From the NCBI GenBank assembly GCA_029777335.1, contig JAKOSN010000040.1:26264-90263 (forward strand): a DNA stretch of 64,000 nucleotides, in the 5' to 3' direction. The notes under the pieces were generated by a model that did not search any database, was not told the origin of the DNA, and saw nothing but the letters and a program-made list of their open reading frames with translations. The position numbers and the translations under genes are program-made. Of the stretch, positions 19,010 to 26,891 are shown in pieces. The stretch comes from Planctomycetota bacterium (lineage in GTDB: Bacteria; Planctomycetota; Planctomycetia; Gemmatales; Gemmataceae). The stretch's first letter is position 1; each line of letters starts with the position of its first letter.

Positions 19010-19585
19010 ATGAAACGCACTTCGTTTGCGCTTGGGGCGATCCTGGTCGTGCTGTCGCCCGTGACAGCCCTCGCCCAGCACGCTCCGTCCACCGTGGAGG
19101 AATTGAAACGTGAAGTGCAACGGCTTGAGCAGGACCCCGCCCCGGCTTCCAGTGCCCTCATGATCGCGCGGGCTCGCCTGGCGCTGCTGGAAGGGAAGCC
19201 GAAGGCTGCGGTGATCGAAGGTCGTGTCTTGCTCCGCGAGTCCGAGATCCGCCTGAAAGCGGTGCAGAAATTGCTCACCCAGGGAAGGCTCTGCTCGGAG
19301 GACCCCCTTCGAGAGGCGCAGGGCACGATGGCCATCGCCCGCGCGTTGCTGGCCGAGGCCGAGGGGAGACGAGACGACCTGCGTACCGAACTCCCCAGGG
19401 TGATAACCTACCACGAATGGTCCATCAGCCGACTCAAACACCTGGAACGAGTCGTTCCCAGGAGCGTGGCGGCGGAAGATTTGAAACAGCCCGAGAGAGA
19501 GCTGAGCCTGGCCAGGCAACAGCTGGCCGGCTTGCGTGGCGATCCCTCCAAGCAGAACAAGCCCGTCAAACGCCCCTCACCCTGA
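19010..19585 (+). CDS. exported helical protein of unknown function
   Basis: A 191-residue protein. A signal peptide (residues 1-23, ending ALAQ) precedes a long, highly charged, helix-forming region with repeated ARARLALLEGK- and LAEAEGRRDDL-type blocks, suggestive of coiled coil. No catalytic motif is visible. The start has a strong GGAGGAA site. It converges on the GH32 gene, with a shared hairpin between them. I do not recognise the family. Confidence 0.65.
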   Translation: MKRTSFALGAILVVLSPVTALAQHAPSTVEELKREVQRLEQDPAPASSALMIARARLALLEGKPKAAVIEGRVLLRESEIRLKAVQKLLTQGRLCSEDPLREAQGTMAIARALLAEAEGRRDDLRTELPRVITYHEWSISRLKHLERVVPRSVAAEDLKQPERELSLARQQLAGLRGDPSKQNKPVKRPSP

Positions 19586-19630
19586 ATTAAAGGGATAAAA
19601 AAGATAGAAATAAATCATAAGAGGAAGTAC

Positions 19631-19654
19631 GGCCGCGGAGCGCTCCCCGCGGCC
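19631..19654. terminator. bidirectional hairpin between convergent genes
   Basis: A perfect 8-base GGCCGCGG/CCGCGGCC stem with an 8-base loop lies 45 bases after one gene and 4 bases after the other. The flank on the minus-strand side is A/T rich. Confidence 0.55.
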
Positions 19655-19658
19655 GCCC

Positions 19659-21791
19659 TTATTCCCACCCCGATTTTAACTCCGCCACATCCAGATGCAG
19701 AAGCGTTGCTTTTCCCCCTTCGGCAAAGAGAGAGATTCCTCGTTTGGACTCGTCCAGAATTCCCCCGATCGGCATGTACACCCGTCCCTTGTCGGCAAAG
19801 ATCTCCAGCGAGGTGCGATCCACGATGATTTCCAGGAGCAGACGACCGTTCGCCAGTTTCAGAGGAGCGGTCGCGTTCTGGCAGGTCAACGTCCGTTTGG
19901 TGCGATCGTAGGTGAGCGTCTTGCCGTCAATGATCATGCTCACCCGCTGGGCCTCCCCCAGATCGATCTCGGCGCGGAGATGGAGCGGTCCGGGTTGCAC
20001 TCCCGCGAGCCTGGTTCGCTCGGGGAAGGTCGCGAGCGTCTGCTTGTTCCACTGGTGCGTTTTGCCGTGCAGTTTTTCGATCTCGCGCACCGGATTGACC
20101 AGGAGACGCATCCCTTCCGCGGTGCGGTGCAGGGTGAAGGCAACGGGGAAGGTCATCATCTGGTTGAAAGGCATGCCTGGGGTGTCGATTCGAGCCCAGC
20201 CGATCTGGATGCGGCGACCATCGGCGCGCGGGATGTTACTGTAGGTCTGGGCGGCGTACAGACAGTTGCCGAAGTTCCCGCGGTGTTTCCCCGATTCCAC
20301 CTTGAACACCTTGCCATCGAAGGTGCCAACGGCGTACTCGTTGTTCGCGGCAAAGAGAATCCAGCGCGTGGTTTTGGCTTCCCCCTCCACGGGGAGTTCA
20401 AAGAGTTCCGGACACTCAAACCACCCATCGAGCCGACTTTGCCGTTCCCACTGCTTCAGGTCGGGGGAGGTATAAAAGGCGATTCCCTGCGACTTGCCCT
20501 GTTCATCGTACACCGCCATCACCCAGCGTTTGGAAGGCGCATGCCAGAGCACCCGAGGGTCGCGACCCTGGTGCTTCACAACCGGGTTCTTGTCGTAGTC
20601 CGTGAAGGTGCGTCCGCCATCGGTACTGTAGGCAAGGCACTCACCCCGACCGGTGCTGGTGTAGAGGAGGGCCAGAACCTCCTCGGTTCCCTTCTTGAAG
20701 CCGGCGGTATTGTCATGATCCACCACGGCAGAGCCCGAAAAACACCAATCACCAAAACGCTGCGGATAGAGGGCGATCGGTAATTCCTTCCAGTGAACCA
20801 GATCGGGACTGACCGCGTGCCCCCAGTGCATGTTCCCCCAACCCCAGCCATAAGGGTTGTGCTGATAAAAGAGGTGATACTCACCCCTGGAGTACACCAG
20901 GCCGTTCGGGTCGTTCAACCACCCACGCCGGGAAGAAAAGTGGACCTGCGGACGCAGCTTTTCCTTGTAGATCCCCTCTCCCTCCTTGATCGTGTCCGCT
21001 TGCTCAATCAACCCCAGTGCACGGGAGTCGTCGGGCAACCGGTCCACGCGGAGAACAAGCGACTTCCCCTGGAAGGGTTGGAGATCGAGGAACACCCAGA
21101 AATCCGGACTGGCATCGGCCAGTTGAATCTCGAAACTGCGCACCACCTGCTGATCCATCGCCAAAGCGATATGTCGCATCTTCGCGCCAACCTTGACCGG
21201 CAGATTGAGATAGCGCTTGTTGGCGGTGAAGGTCTTGCTGGCGTTGATGACCAGTTGCGGGAGGCGCTTATCGGTCTGGAGGATGTGGTCGATGTTGATG
21301 TGTCCCCATCCCCCCGTCGCCTGATCCACGATGCGAAGGACCACTGTTTTCCCCTGCAGGTCCGCCACATCCCACTGTTCCCATTCCAGCGCCTCGCTTC
21401 CACCGGGTCGCTCGTTTGGTCCGGTGGCGGTTCGCACCACCTTGCCCTCGAGCAGAAGATCGATGCAGGTTTTCCCGGGATTCTTGCCTCCGCCAATCAG
21501 GAAGCGGATGAACTTGCGCTCAACCTTGAGCGGAGGCGAGGTCAACGTGCCGGTGCTTTTATCCCCACCCCGATAGCTGTTGACCAACCCCTTGCCCTGA
21601 TAGCCGCTCACGGGCATCTGATTGGGCAAGGTGCCCTGAGCCGGTCCCGGGCCGAACGCTTCGCCCTCCGCTTTCCAGGTCCCGTAGGTTGGCCCCTCGA
21701 AATCGTGCACGAGAATGTCCGGCCGCTCAGCCCCCCAGAGCGAGCGCGCAAGCAGAAGGAGGACCACCAGGGAACCGCAACTTGTGTGCAT
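19659..21791 (-). CDS. exported GH32 fructan hydrolase (levanase/inulinase-like)
   Basis: A 710-residue protein with a signal peptide (1-20). Residues about 25-270 are a beta-rich accessory region starting HDFEGPTYGTW and containing FLIGGG and GGWGHINIDHI. This type of N-terminal module (DUF4980-like) is often seen before GH32. The GH32 propeller follows: WLNDPNG at 291-297 with nucleophile D294, RDP at 410-412 with the transition-state stabiliser, and EC at 459-460 with the acid/base E459. A C-terminal beta-sandwich (about 565-705) completes the family. All three catalytic residues are intact. It should release fructose units from levan, inulin or sucrose outside the cytoplasm. The ATG at 21791 follows a GGGAGAG site. 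Confidence 0.9.
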   Translation of the reverse strand: MHTSCGSLVVLLLLARSLWGAERPDILVHDFEGPTYGTWKAEGEAFGPGPAQGTLPNQMPVSGYQGKGLVNSYRGGDKSTGTLTSPPLKVERKFIRFLIGGGKNPGKTCIDLLLEGKVVRTATGPNERPGGSEALEWEQWDVADLQGKTVVLRIVDQATGGWGHINIDHILQTDKRLPQLVINASKTFTANKRYLNLPVKVGAKMRHIALAMDQQVVRSFEIQLADASPDFWVFLDLQPFQGKSLVLRVDRLPDDSRALGLIEQADTIKEGEGIYKEKLRPQVHFSSRRGWLNDPNGLVYSRGEYHLFYQHNPYGWGWGNMHWGHAVSPDLVHWKELPIALYPQRFGDWCFSGSAVVDHDNTAGFKKGTEEVLALLYTSTGRGECLAYSTDGGRTFTDYDKNPVVKHQGRDPRVLWHAPSKRWVMAVYDEQGKSQGIAFYTSPDLKQWERQSRLDGWFECPELFELPVEGEAKTTRWILFAANNEYAVGTFDGKVFKVESGKHRGNFGNCLYAAQTYSNIPRADGRRIQIGWARIDTPGMPFNQMMTFPVAFTLHRTAEGMRLLVNPVREIEKLHGKTHQWNKQTLATFPERTRLAGVQPGPLHLRAEIDLGEAQRVSMIIDGKTLTYDRTKRTLTCQNATAPLKLANGRLLLEIIVDRTSLEIFADKGRVYMPIGGILDESKRGISLFAEGGKATLLHLDVAELKSGWE

Positions 21792-21921
21792 CGAAGAACT
21801 CTCCCGCAAACGATTCTCACTCCAGAGACACACCCATGCCTGTGGATGAGGACACCCCCGTTACTTGTTTTATCCAGGATTCCCTGCACCGACAGCCAGC
21901 GGTGATTGGACGCAAGCGCTC

Positions 21922-21950
21922 TTGACAGCAGCCTGCACTCACGATATACG
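21922..21950 (+). promoter_or_regulatory. strong sigma-70-like promoter candidate
   Basis: TTGACA (21922-21927), a 17-base spacer, then TATACG (21945-21950). This is among the best housekeeping-type promoter matches I found in the window. It points toward the sigma-factor gene 640 bases away. Confidence 0.5.
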
Positions 21951-22124
21951 CCCTCCCCACGCTCGTCACACGCGATCGCTTCTCTGGTTCGCCAGAGAGG
22001 CAAGAACCACGGCAGCACTCAGGAAGCGAGGGAACTTCCAGGGTGTCCTCCGAGGTTCAGCCAGGGTTCGTCCTGGGATAACACCCGAACGAACTGGGCC
22101 TGCGAAAACCCCCTGGGGGGAGCG

Positions 22125-22167
22125 GGGAGAATCTGCGCCCTCGCTGAAAGAGGAGGCGGATTCTCCC
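22125..22167 (+). ncRNA. structured RNA element in the sigma-factor leader (candidate)
   Basis: The outer arms GGGAGAATC (22125-22133) and GATTCTCCC (22159-22167) pair perfectly. Inside them CGCC and CTC pair with GAG and GGCG around a GCTGAAA loop, with small bulges. There is no T-run after it, so it is not an ordinary terminator. It could be part of a leader regulator or an independent RNA; no known riboswitch class is recognised. Confidence 0.35.
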
Positions 22168-22600
22168 GAGCAGAGCCGGAACTGGAACCGCACCAGGAAT
22201 CAGCTCCTTGGAGTTTGGTTGCAGTTGGCTCGGCGTCGCGACCGATAACGTGTGATAAGCACCTGGCCTTTGACTAAGGCCACGATTGGGACGGGGGTAC
22301 GGCAAGCCATACAGCCGCCTCCGGGGAGAAGCACTCGAAAGAATCCGTGGTCGAGGGGTGAAGGACGGTTCCTGCGGACCTGTTCTTCAGACCACCTGCT
22401 TTCCGGATCTTCGGGACCACCCACAACCCATCGGCTGCACAACGGCCGATGCCCTGGTGCTGGTCGCTGGCAGGAAGCCTGCGCGCTCCTGCAAGATCCG
22501 CCCTCCGGGGACCTTCTCTCCCCTCGTGTTCGGTTCGCCATGCTCCGAACATGAGGACGGCGGGGTTCAGGCAGGCTTGCCAAACAACAGGGAGGGGTTC

Positions 22601-23377
22601 ATGGCAGCGCATGTGGACGTGGATGTCCAGCAAGTTTGGCGTGAATACCAGACGAACCGGACCAAGGAACTCCGCAATCAGCTGGTGGAACACTATCTGC
22701 CGCTGGTGAAGTATAATGCTGAACGGATCTGGGCACGACTCCCCGATGGGGTCGATCTGGATGATCTTATCAGCGCCGGCGTGTTCGGCCTGATGGATGC
22801 CATCGATGCGTTCGACCTGGAACGCGGGGTCAAGTTCGAGACCTACTGTGTGCCGCGTATTCGCGGGGCCATGCTCGACGAACTGCGCACCATGGACTGG
22901 GTGCCTCGTCTGGTGCGCTCCAAGGCCAGCAAGATGGAAGAGGCGCGCAAGCAGCTGGAAGCGTCTCTTGGGCGTCCTCCTCTTCCGGACGAAATGGCCG
23001 CCCAGCTGGGGGTTTCGCTGGAAGAGTACAACCGCATGCTGGGGGATTCGACCGCGATCAGCCAGGTGAGTCTGAACAAGAAGTGGTACGAGACCGACAG
23101 CTACAAGGATGTGCGCGAAATCGACATCCTCGAAGATAAAAAGGCCGAGGATCCGACGCATCGTCTGCAAAATCGCGATCTGATGCGATTGGTGACCCGA
23201 GGCCTCAATCGGAACGAACGCCTCATCATCATCCTCTACTATTATGAGGATATGACGATGAAGGAGATCGGGGCCACGCTCGATCTGAGCGAATCCCGCG
23301 TCAGTCAGATGCACTCCAGCATCGTGGCTCGTTTGCAGGCACAACTGGCCAAGCGCCGACCAGAGTTTGGGGTGTGA
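22601..23377 (+). CDS. FliA/WhiG-family RNA polymerase sigma factor
   Basis: A 258-residue sigma-70 family protein. Region 2 is seen in NAERIWARLPDGVDLDDLI and the following DAFDLERGVKFETYC block, with RGAMLDELR. Region 3 follows with LGRPPLPDEMAAQLGV, and region 4 with a helix-turn-helix around MKEIGATLDLSESRVSQMHS. The size and the GAMLDELR block place it with FliA/WhiG-type alternative factors, which in planctomycetes are not necessarily tied to flagella; no flagellar gene is nearby. The ATG at 22601 has a GGAGGGG site and is preferred over upstream frame extension. Transcription likely ends at the hairpin at 23401. Confidence 0.9.
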   Translation: MAAHVDVDVQQVWREYQTNRTKELRNQLVEHYLPLVKYNAERIWARLPDGVDLDDLISAGVFGLMDAIDAFDLERGVKFETYCVPRIRGAMLDELRTMDWVPRLVRSKASKMEEARKQLEASLGRPPLPDEMAAQLGVSLEEYNRMLGDSTAISQVSLNKKWYETDSYKDVREIDILEDKKAEDPTHRLQNRDLMRLVTRGLNRNERLIIILYYYEDMTMKEIGATLDLSESRVSQMHSSIVARLQAQLAKRRPEFGV

Positions 23378-23400
23378 GCGGTCTCGCGCCAACGGCAAAA

Positions 23401-23444
23401 AGTGTCAGGGAGGATGGGTGCCGCCTCATCCCTGACACTTTTTC
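23401..23444 (+). terminator. rho-independent terminator after the sigma-factor gene
   Basis: A perfect 10-base stem AGTGTCAGGG/CCCTGACACT with further partial pairing inside is followed directly by TTTTT. It starts 23 bases past the stop. This is one of the clearest intrinsic terminators in the window. Confidence 0.85.
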
Positions 23445-23474
23445 GTGCGCGCACGCTTCCCTGGTGAGGGCCTC

Positions 23475-24125
23475 ATGGAATGGCTTTCGCAACAACCGCT
23501 CCTGCGCTGGTTTGACTTCTACCTCGTGTTCGCCTTTGGGTTGAGCACGGTCCTGCGTTTGCAACAGTATCGCACCCTCGCGCAGGTCATCCGCGCGGTG
23601 CCCACGCGCTGGCCTCGCCTCTTCGAGTTGATCAAGCAACATCACCACCTCTTCCTGACCTGGGCCACCCTTCGCCCGCTCGTCCTGACGCTGGGTCTCT
23701 GGCTGCTTAACAGTTTGCTCCGCTATCTCCTCCTTCCCAGTGACACCGATCTGACAGTGCACCTGCTCTTTCAGCACTGGCTGGCTGTTCCCATTGTTGT
23801 GCTCACGGGAGTCGCCATGTTGTGGTGGGATACCCGCGGCGCACTCATGGTGACCGATATCGATCGCAACGAACTGGAAAAGTATTTCGATCAGGCGGAG
23901 TTCTGGCTGCGCTCGTGGACAGGTCCGGTGGTGCGCGTGGTTACCCTGGGGTTTATCAATCCCCGTCAGATGGTCACCAAGGAAGTGCGTGCAGCTCTGG
24001 AGAACGCCAGCCTGACCGTGAACAGCACCCTGTGGTGGATGTCGATTCAAACCGCATTACGGATCGCTTATGGTCTTTCCTTGTGGCTTACCTACGCCTG
24101 GACCCGTTTCGCGGGGGGCAGTTAA
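23475..24125 (+). CDS. membrane protein of unknown function
   Basis: A 216-residue protein with about four hydrophobic segments: about 10-30, 60-85, 95-120 and the C-terminal 180-210. They are separated by a charged cytoplasmic-type stretch around MVTDIDRNELEKYFDQAEFW. No known motif is visible. The ATG at 23475 follows TGAGGG. It begins 30 bases after the strong terminator of the sigma-factor gene, so it probably has its own promoter or depends on read-through. Confidence 0.65.
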   Translation: MEWLSQQPLLRWFDFYLVFAFGLSTVLRLQQYRTLAQVIRAVPTRWPRLFELIKQHHHLFLTWATLRPLVLTLGLWLLNSLLRYLLLPSDTDLTVHLLFQHWLAVPIVVLTGVAMLWWDTRGALMVTDIDRNELEKYFDQAEFWLRSWTGPVVRVVTLGFINPRQMVTKEVRAALENASLTVNSTLWWMSIQTALRIAYGLSLWLTYAWTRFAGGS

Positions 24126-24134
24126 CCCGCTGGC

Positions 24135-25091
24135 TCACAGAATCACCGAATCCATCTCGACCGCGTGCCCCTCCTGCGCGGATAGCACCGCCGCATGGCA
24201 GACGCTCAAAGTCTGCAAGGCGTCGAGATAACTGCGGAGTCGTGGGGTGGGAGATTCTCCTCGAATCGCCTGGAGAAAATCGCCGGTCTGCTCCTCGGCA
24301 GAGATGCTCAGACTGCGCAGGATGGTGGTTTTATCGTGTTCTGCCACACGCAGGGTGGAAAGCCCCTCGGCGAACGTGAGCGTCCAGCCTTCGCCAAGGA
24401 GTTCGAGTTCGACCCGAGGCTCGGGTCGCGGAAAGGTGGCCAGGGTGAGCACCGCGATCGTGTCCTGGTGAAAGCGCAGATGAAGGACCATTCCGCCCGC
24501 CTGGTCCGTCTCCGGAGCGTTTCCCGCCGCAGAGGCATGGACCTGTTTCACCTCGCCACAAAAATAGCGCAACACATCGATCAGGATACAGGCTTCATTC
24601 CACAGGAGGGTGGCTGCCGAGGAGGTGGCCTGGCGCGCCGGCCGAAGCCACCACCCCAGCGCCAGGGGAACCGGATTGTTCCCCACATATTCACGCGCCT
24701 CGCGCATGATGTCGGTATGGACCGTGGGAAATCCGATGGCACTCACCAGCTGGGATTCGCGTACCGCGCGGCCATAGAGCTGCGCACGGCGAAAATCGAA
24801 GGCCCCGGGCGGATCGATGAAGAAGGGGATGCGCAGATCGGCGGCCCGCAGTAGAACATCGCCCTGCAGCGGCGGAGGCACACAAACCCAGAGCGCGTCG
24901 GGCTGGATCTCCTGCAACATGGCCTCGTAGCTGAGAAACACCTGTGCCCCCCATCCGGCCGCCACCTGTTCGGCCGCCCGACGATCCAGATCACAGACCG
25001 CGTGAATCTCGACCTCGGGCCGACGAGCCAGTGCCTCCAGATACGGACGGGCCTGATCGCCAGCGCCATAGAAGGCAATGCGAAGTGTCAT
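24135..25091 (-). CDS. Gfo/Idh/MocA-family oxidoreductase-like protein, atypical active site
   Basis: A 318-residue protein with an N-terminal Rossmann fold: RIAFYGAGDQARPYLEAL at about 3-20, then HAVCDLD and ALWVCVPPP. A C-terminal alpha/beta domain follows. In the family the next strand normally ends in an EKP motif whose lysine is catalytic; here the equivalent segment reads FFIDPPGAFD, with no lysine. The downstream region has WNEACILIDVLRYF, a partial version of the usual helix. It may be a non-catalytic or divergent member. It is divergent from the DtxR-type repressor with a 94-base gap that holds a dyad, so it may be in that regulon. Confidence 0.75.
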   Translation of the reverse strand: MTLRIAFYGAGDQARPYLEALARRPEVEIHAVCDLDRRAAEQVAAGWGAQVFLSYEAMLQEIQPDALWVCVPPPLQGDVLLRAADLRIPFFIDPPGAFDFRRAQLYGRAVRESQLVSAIGFPTVHTDIMREAREYVGNNPVPLALGWWLRPARQATSSAATLLWNEACILIDVLRYFCGEVKQVHASAAGNAPETDQAGGMVLHLRFHQDTIAVLTLATFPRPEPRVELELLGEGWTLTFAEGLSTLRVAEHDKTTILRSLSISAEEQTGDFLQAIRGESPTPRLRSYLDALQTLSVCHAAVLSAQEGHAVEMDSVIL

Positions 25092-25105
25092 GGCTACGTT
25101 TCCGG

Positions 25106-25143
25106 TTCCCGCGTGAAAGACCCTTGGATATGATACCATCCAA
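25106..25143 (+). promoter_or_regulatory. promoter plus 20-base dyad, candidate DtxR/MntR-type operator
   Basis: A TATGAT -10 box (25129-25134) lies 17 bases after TTCCCG (25106-25111). It is covered by an inverted repeat from 25124 to 25143 with arms TTGGAT and ATCCAA around an 8-base centre. DtxR-family operators are imperfect palindromes of about this size overlapping promoters. The location between the repressor gene and its divergent neighbour suggests autoregulation, but the arms differ from the textbook DtxR box. Confidence 0.4.
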
Positions 25144-25185
25144 TCAGGCGTGCGGCGGTGCCGGCCTCGGAACAAGGGCGATCGG

Positions 25186-25860
25186 ATGACACAACTCAGT
25201 CAGGCCGTGCAGGATTATCTGAAGGCGATTCACAGCCTGGGGGGAGCCGAACAAATGGTCTCCCCGGTGGCGATCGCCTCGCGCCTCGGGGTGCGAGCCC
25301 CTTCGGTGACCGGGATGCTCAAGCGGCTGGCGGAGGCCAACTGGATTTCCTACGAACCGGGCTACGGCGCGCGCTTGACCCCGACGGGGATCACCGAGGC
25401 GCGCCGGGTGATTCGACGGCATCGTTTGGTGGAGTTATTTCTTACCCGGGTGCTGGGGCTGGACTGGAGCGAGGTGGATAGCGAGGCAGAAGCCCTGGAG
25501 CACGCCATCTCGCCGCGCCTCGAACAGGCGATCGCGGCTCATCTGGGAGAACCATTGGAGGATCCGCACGGCCATCCCATCCCGACCCGTGAAGGCGTGC
25601 TCGCCGAGCGCAATCTCCAGCTCCTGAGCGAATGTCGCCCTGGGCAACGTGTGCTGATTCGCGAAGTGCAGGACGACCACCCCGAACGGCTGAAACGTTG
25701 GCAACAACTGGGACTGGTGCCGGGTGCGATCGTGACCATCGTCAGTTACGAGGAGCTGGACGATCTCTTCAAGGTCCAGGTCGGCGAGCAGATCGTTCCC
25801 CTGGGGAGCGAGGGCCTCGTCGGCATCCGCGGCGAACTCGTCCCCGACGACGAACCGTAG
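25186..25860 (+). CDS. DtxR/MntR-family metal-dependent transcriptional repressor
   Basis: A 224-residue protein. The N-terminal winged helix (about 1-65) contains QDYLKAIHSLGG and SRLGVRAPSVTGMLKRLAE. The metal-binding and dimerisation domain (about 70-140) includes RRHRLVELFL and the acidic block EAEALEHAISPRLEQAI. An SH3-like FeoA domain (about 150-220) with LKRWQQLGLVPGA follows. The three-domain layout matches IdeR/DtxR/MntR-type iron or manganese sensors. Which metal it senses is not decided by the sequence. The ATG at 25186 is the first codon giving the family N-terminus. Confidence 0.9.
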   Translation: MTQLSQAVQDYLKAIHSLGGAEQMVSPVAIASRLGVRAPSVTGMLKRLAEANWISYEPGYGARLTPTGITEARRVIRRHRLVELFLTRVLGLDWSEVDSEAEALEHAISPRLEQAIAAHLGEPLEDPHGHPIPTREGVLAERNLQLLSECRPGQRVLIREVQDDHPERLKRWQQLGLVPGAIVTIVSYEELDDLFKVQVGEQIVPLGSEGLVGIRGELVPDDEP

Positions 25861-26123
25861 CCTCGTTCCCCACCGGAGTTGCGAGGGCTCCTGTGACGGA
25901 CCGTTCCCAATGCCGGGCTGGCTGACATTGCGCTGTCACATTCTCCCCCTCCTCTCTCTCGGATGATTCCCCCGTTCAAGCAATGTCACTCCTCCTGAGT
26001 GGATCCTTGACGCTGCCCTGATCCCGGCGTAGACTCCCTCGTAATCGTCGCCAAACTCATCAGTCTCACTTCCTGAGAACCAACACGACGGACAGGCGCC
26101 GATCAATTCAGCGGGGTGAATCC

Positions 26124-26666
26124 ATGTCGAAGTATCTGGTGATCGGGGTCGGTTTCTTGCTTCTGTTCGGAGGGGCACAAGCCCGAGGGCAGGACTCCGA
26201 GGAGATCAAGCGGCTGAAAAGCCGGATCGAGCTCCTGGAAATGAAACTGAGGTTGGCCGAAGCGGACAACGAGACCCTGCGAAAAGAGATCGCCGCCCTC
26301 AAGTCCAAAGCAGGCGGCGCAGGGAAGGAGAAGCCCAGGACACTCTCCGAGCTTCTTTCCGATGGTGCGGTCCTTCCCGGTGATTTTCGCTTCCTCAACG
26401 CGAAGATCTCCGCCGGGGAAGTTACCGTCACCATCAAAAGTCGCAACGGGAAACAATTCAGAGGGATGCATTATGCGAAGAACAAGGAGGGGGAACTCAA
26501 CGTCGAGATCGAAGGCGAAATCAACGCCAATCGGTTTGGTTACAAGGCGATCAACACCGCACATAAATTCACGGTAACGGGGATCCTCAAAGGAGAAAGT
26601 TTGGAATGCATCTTCGTGAATAGTGCCGGCGAGAAAGCGAGCATGACTTTAAAGACCTCCAGATGA
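26124..26666 (+). CDS. small exported coiled-coil protein of unknown function
   Basis: A 180-residue protein. It has a signal peptide (1-22, ending ARGQ) and a heptad coiled coil at about 25-63 (EEIKRLKSRIELLEMKLRLA). After a Gly/Lys linker comes a beta-rich C-terminal domain with alternating charged strands such as AGEVTVTIKSRNGKQF. No enzymatic motif is visible. It stands alone on the plus strand between the repressor and the convergent lipoprotein gene. Confidence 0.65.
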   Translation: MSKYLVIGVGFLLLFGGAQARGQDSEEIKRLKSRIELLEMKLRLAEADNETLRKEIAALKSKAGGAGKEKPRTLSELLSDGAVLPGDFRFLNAKISAGEVTVTIKSRNGKQFRGMHYAKNKEGELNVEIEGEINANRFGYKAINTAHKFTVTGILKGESLECIFVNSAGEKASMTLKTSR

Positions 26667-26847
26667 AGGACCCGCTTCGCAGACACCCAAGGCCAGGCCG
26701 CAGCGAATCCTAACCGAGGTGAGTTCTTGCCCGTTCTGACCGAGCGAGCGTACGGTGGAACACAAGAAAAACAACCGATGCCCAGACCGAAACTACCGCG
26801 CGAGACCTGGCGGGGCAACGCGGACAACCTCTCCCCCTCGAAACAGA

Positions 26848-26880
26848 AAGCCCCTCGTTCCTGGGGGGAACAAGGGGCTT
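26848..26880 (-). terminator. terminator after the secretion-cluster lipoprotein gene
   Basis: A 14-base stem with one mismatch has arms AAGCCCCTCGTTCC and GGAACAAGGGGCTT and a 5-base loop. It starts 11 bases past the stop of the minus-strand lipoprotein gene and probably ends the whole secretion operon. The downstream T-run is weak (TCTGTTTC). Confidence 0.65.
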
Positions 26881-26891
26881 GCCCGCAACGG

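Larger units (their letters stand above)
21792..22600. other. 809-base gene-less region: putative long leader or small RNA upstream of the sigma-factor gene
   Basis: It lies between the divergent GH32 and sigma-factor genes. I see no credible protein gene: short open frames exist on both strands but show no motif, and their composition reads as arbitrary. It holds a near-consensus plus-strand promoter at 21922-21950, a strong composite hairpin at 22125-22167, and a small TGGCCTT/AAGGCCA hairpin at 22264-22282. A plus-strand transcript would carry about 640 bases before the ATG at 22601. This suggests a regulatory leader, or a separate RNA whose identity I cannot assign. Confidence 0.5.

Noticed and set aside
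21865..22277. Small overlapping open frames in the sigma-factor leader
   Set aside because: No ribosome sites of note, no domains, frames overlap each other; a structured leader explains the region better.
22601..23377. Flagellar regulation by the FliA/WhiG-type factor
   Set aside because: No flagellar or motility gene is nearby and the family is used for other regulons in non-flagellated planctomycetes.
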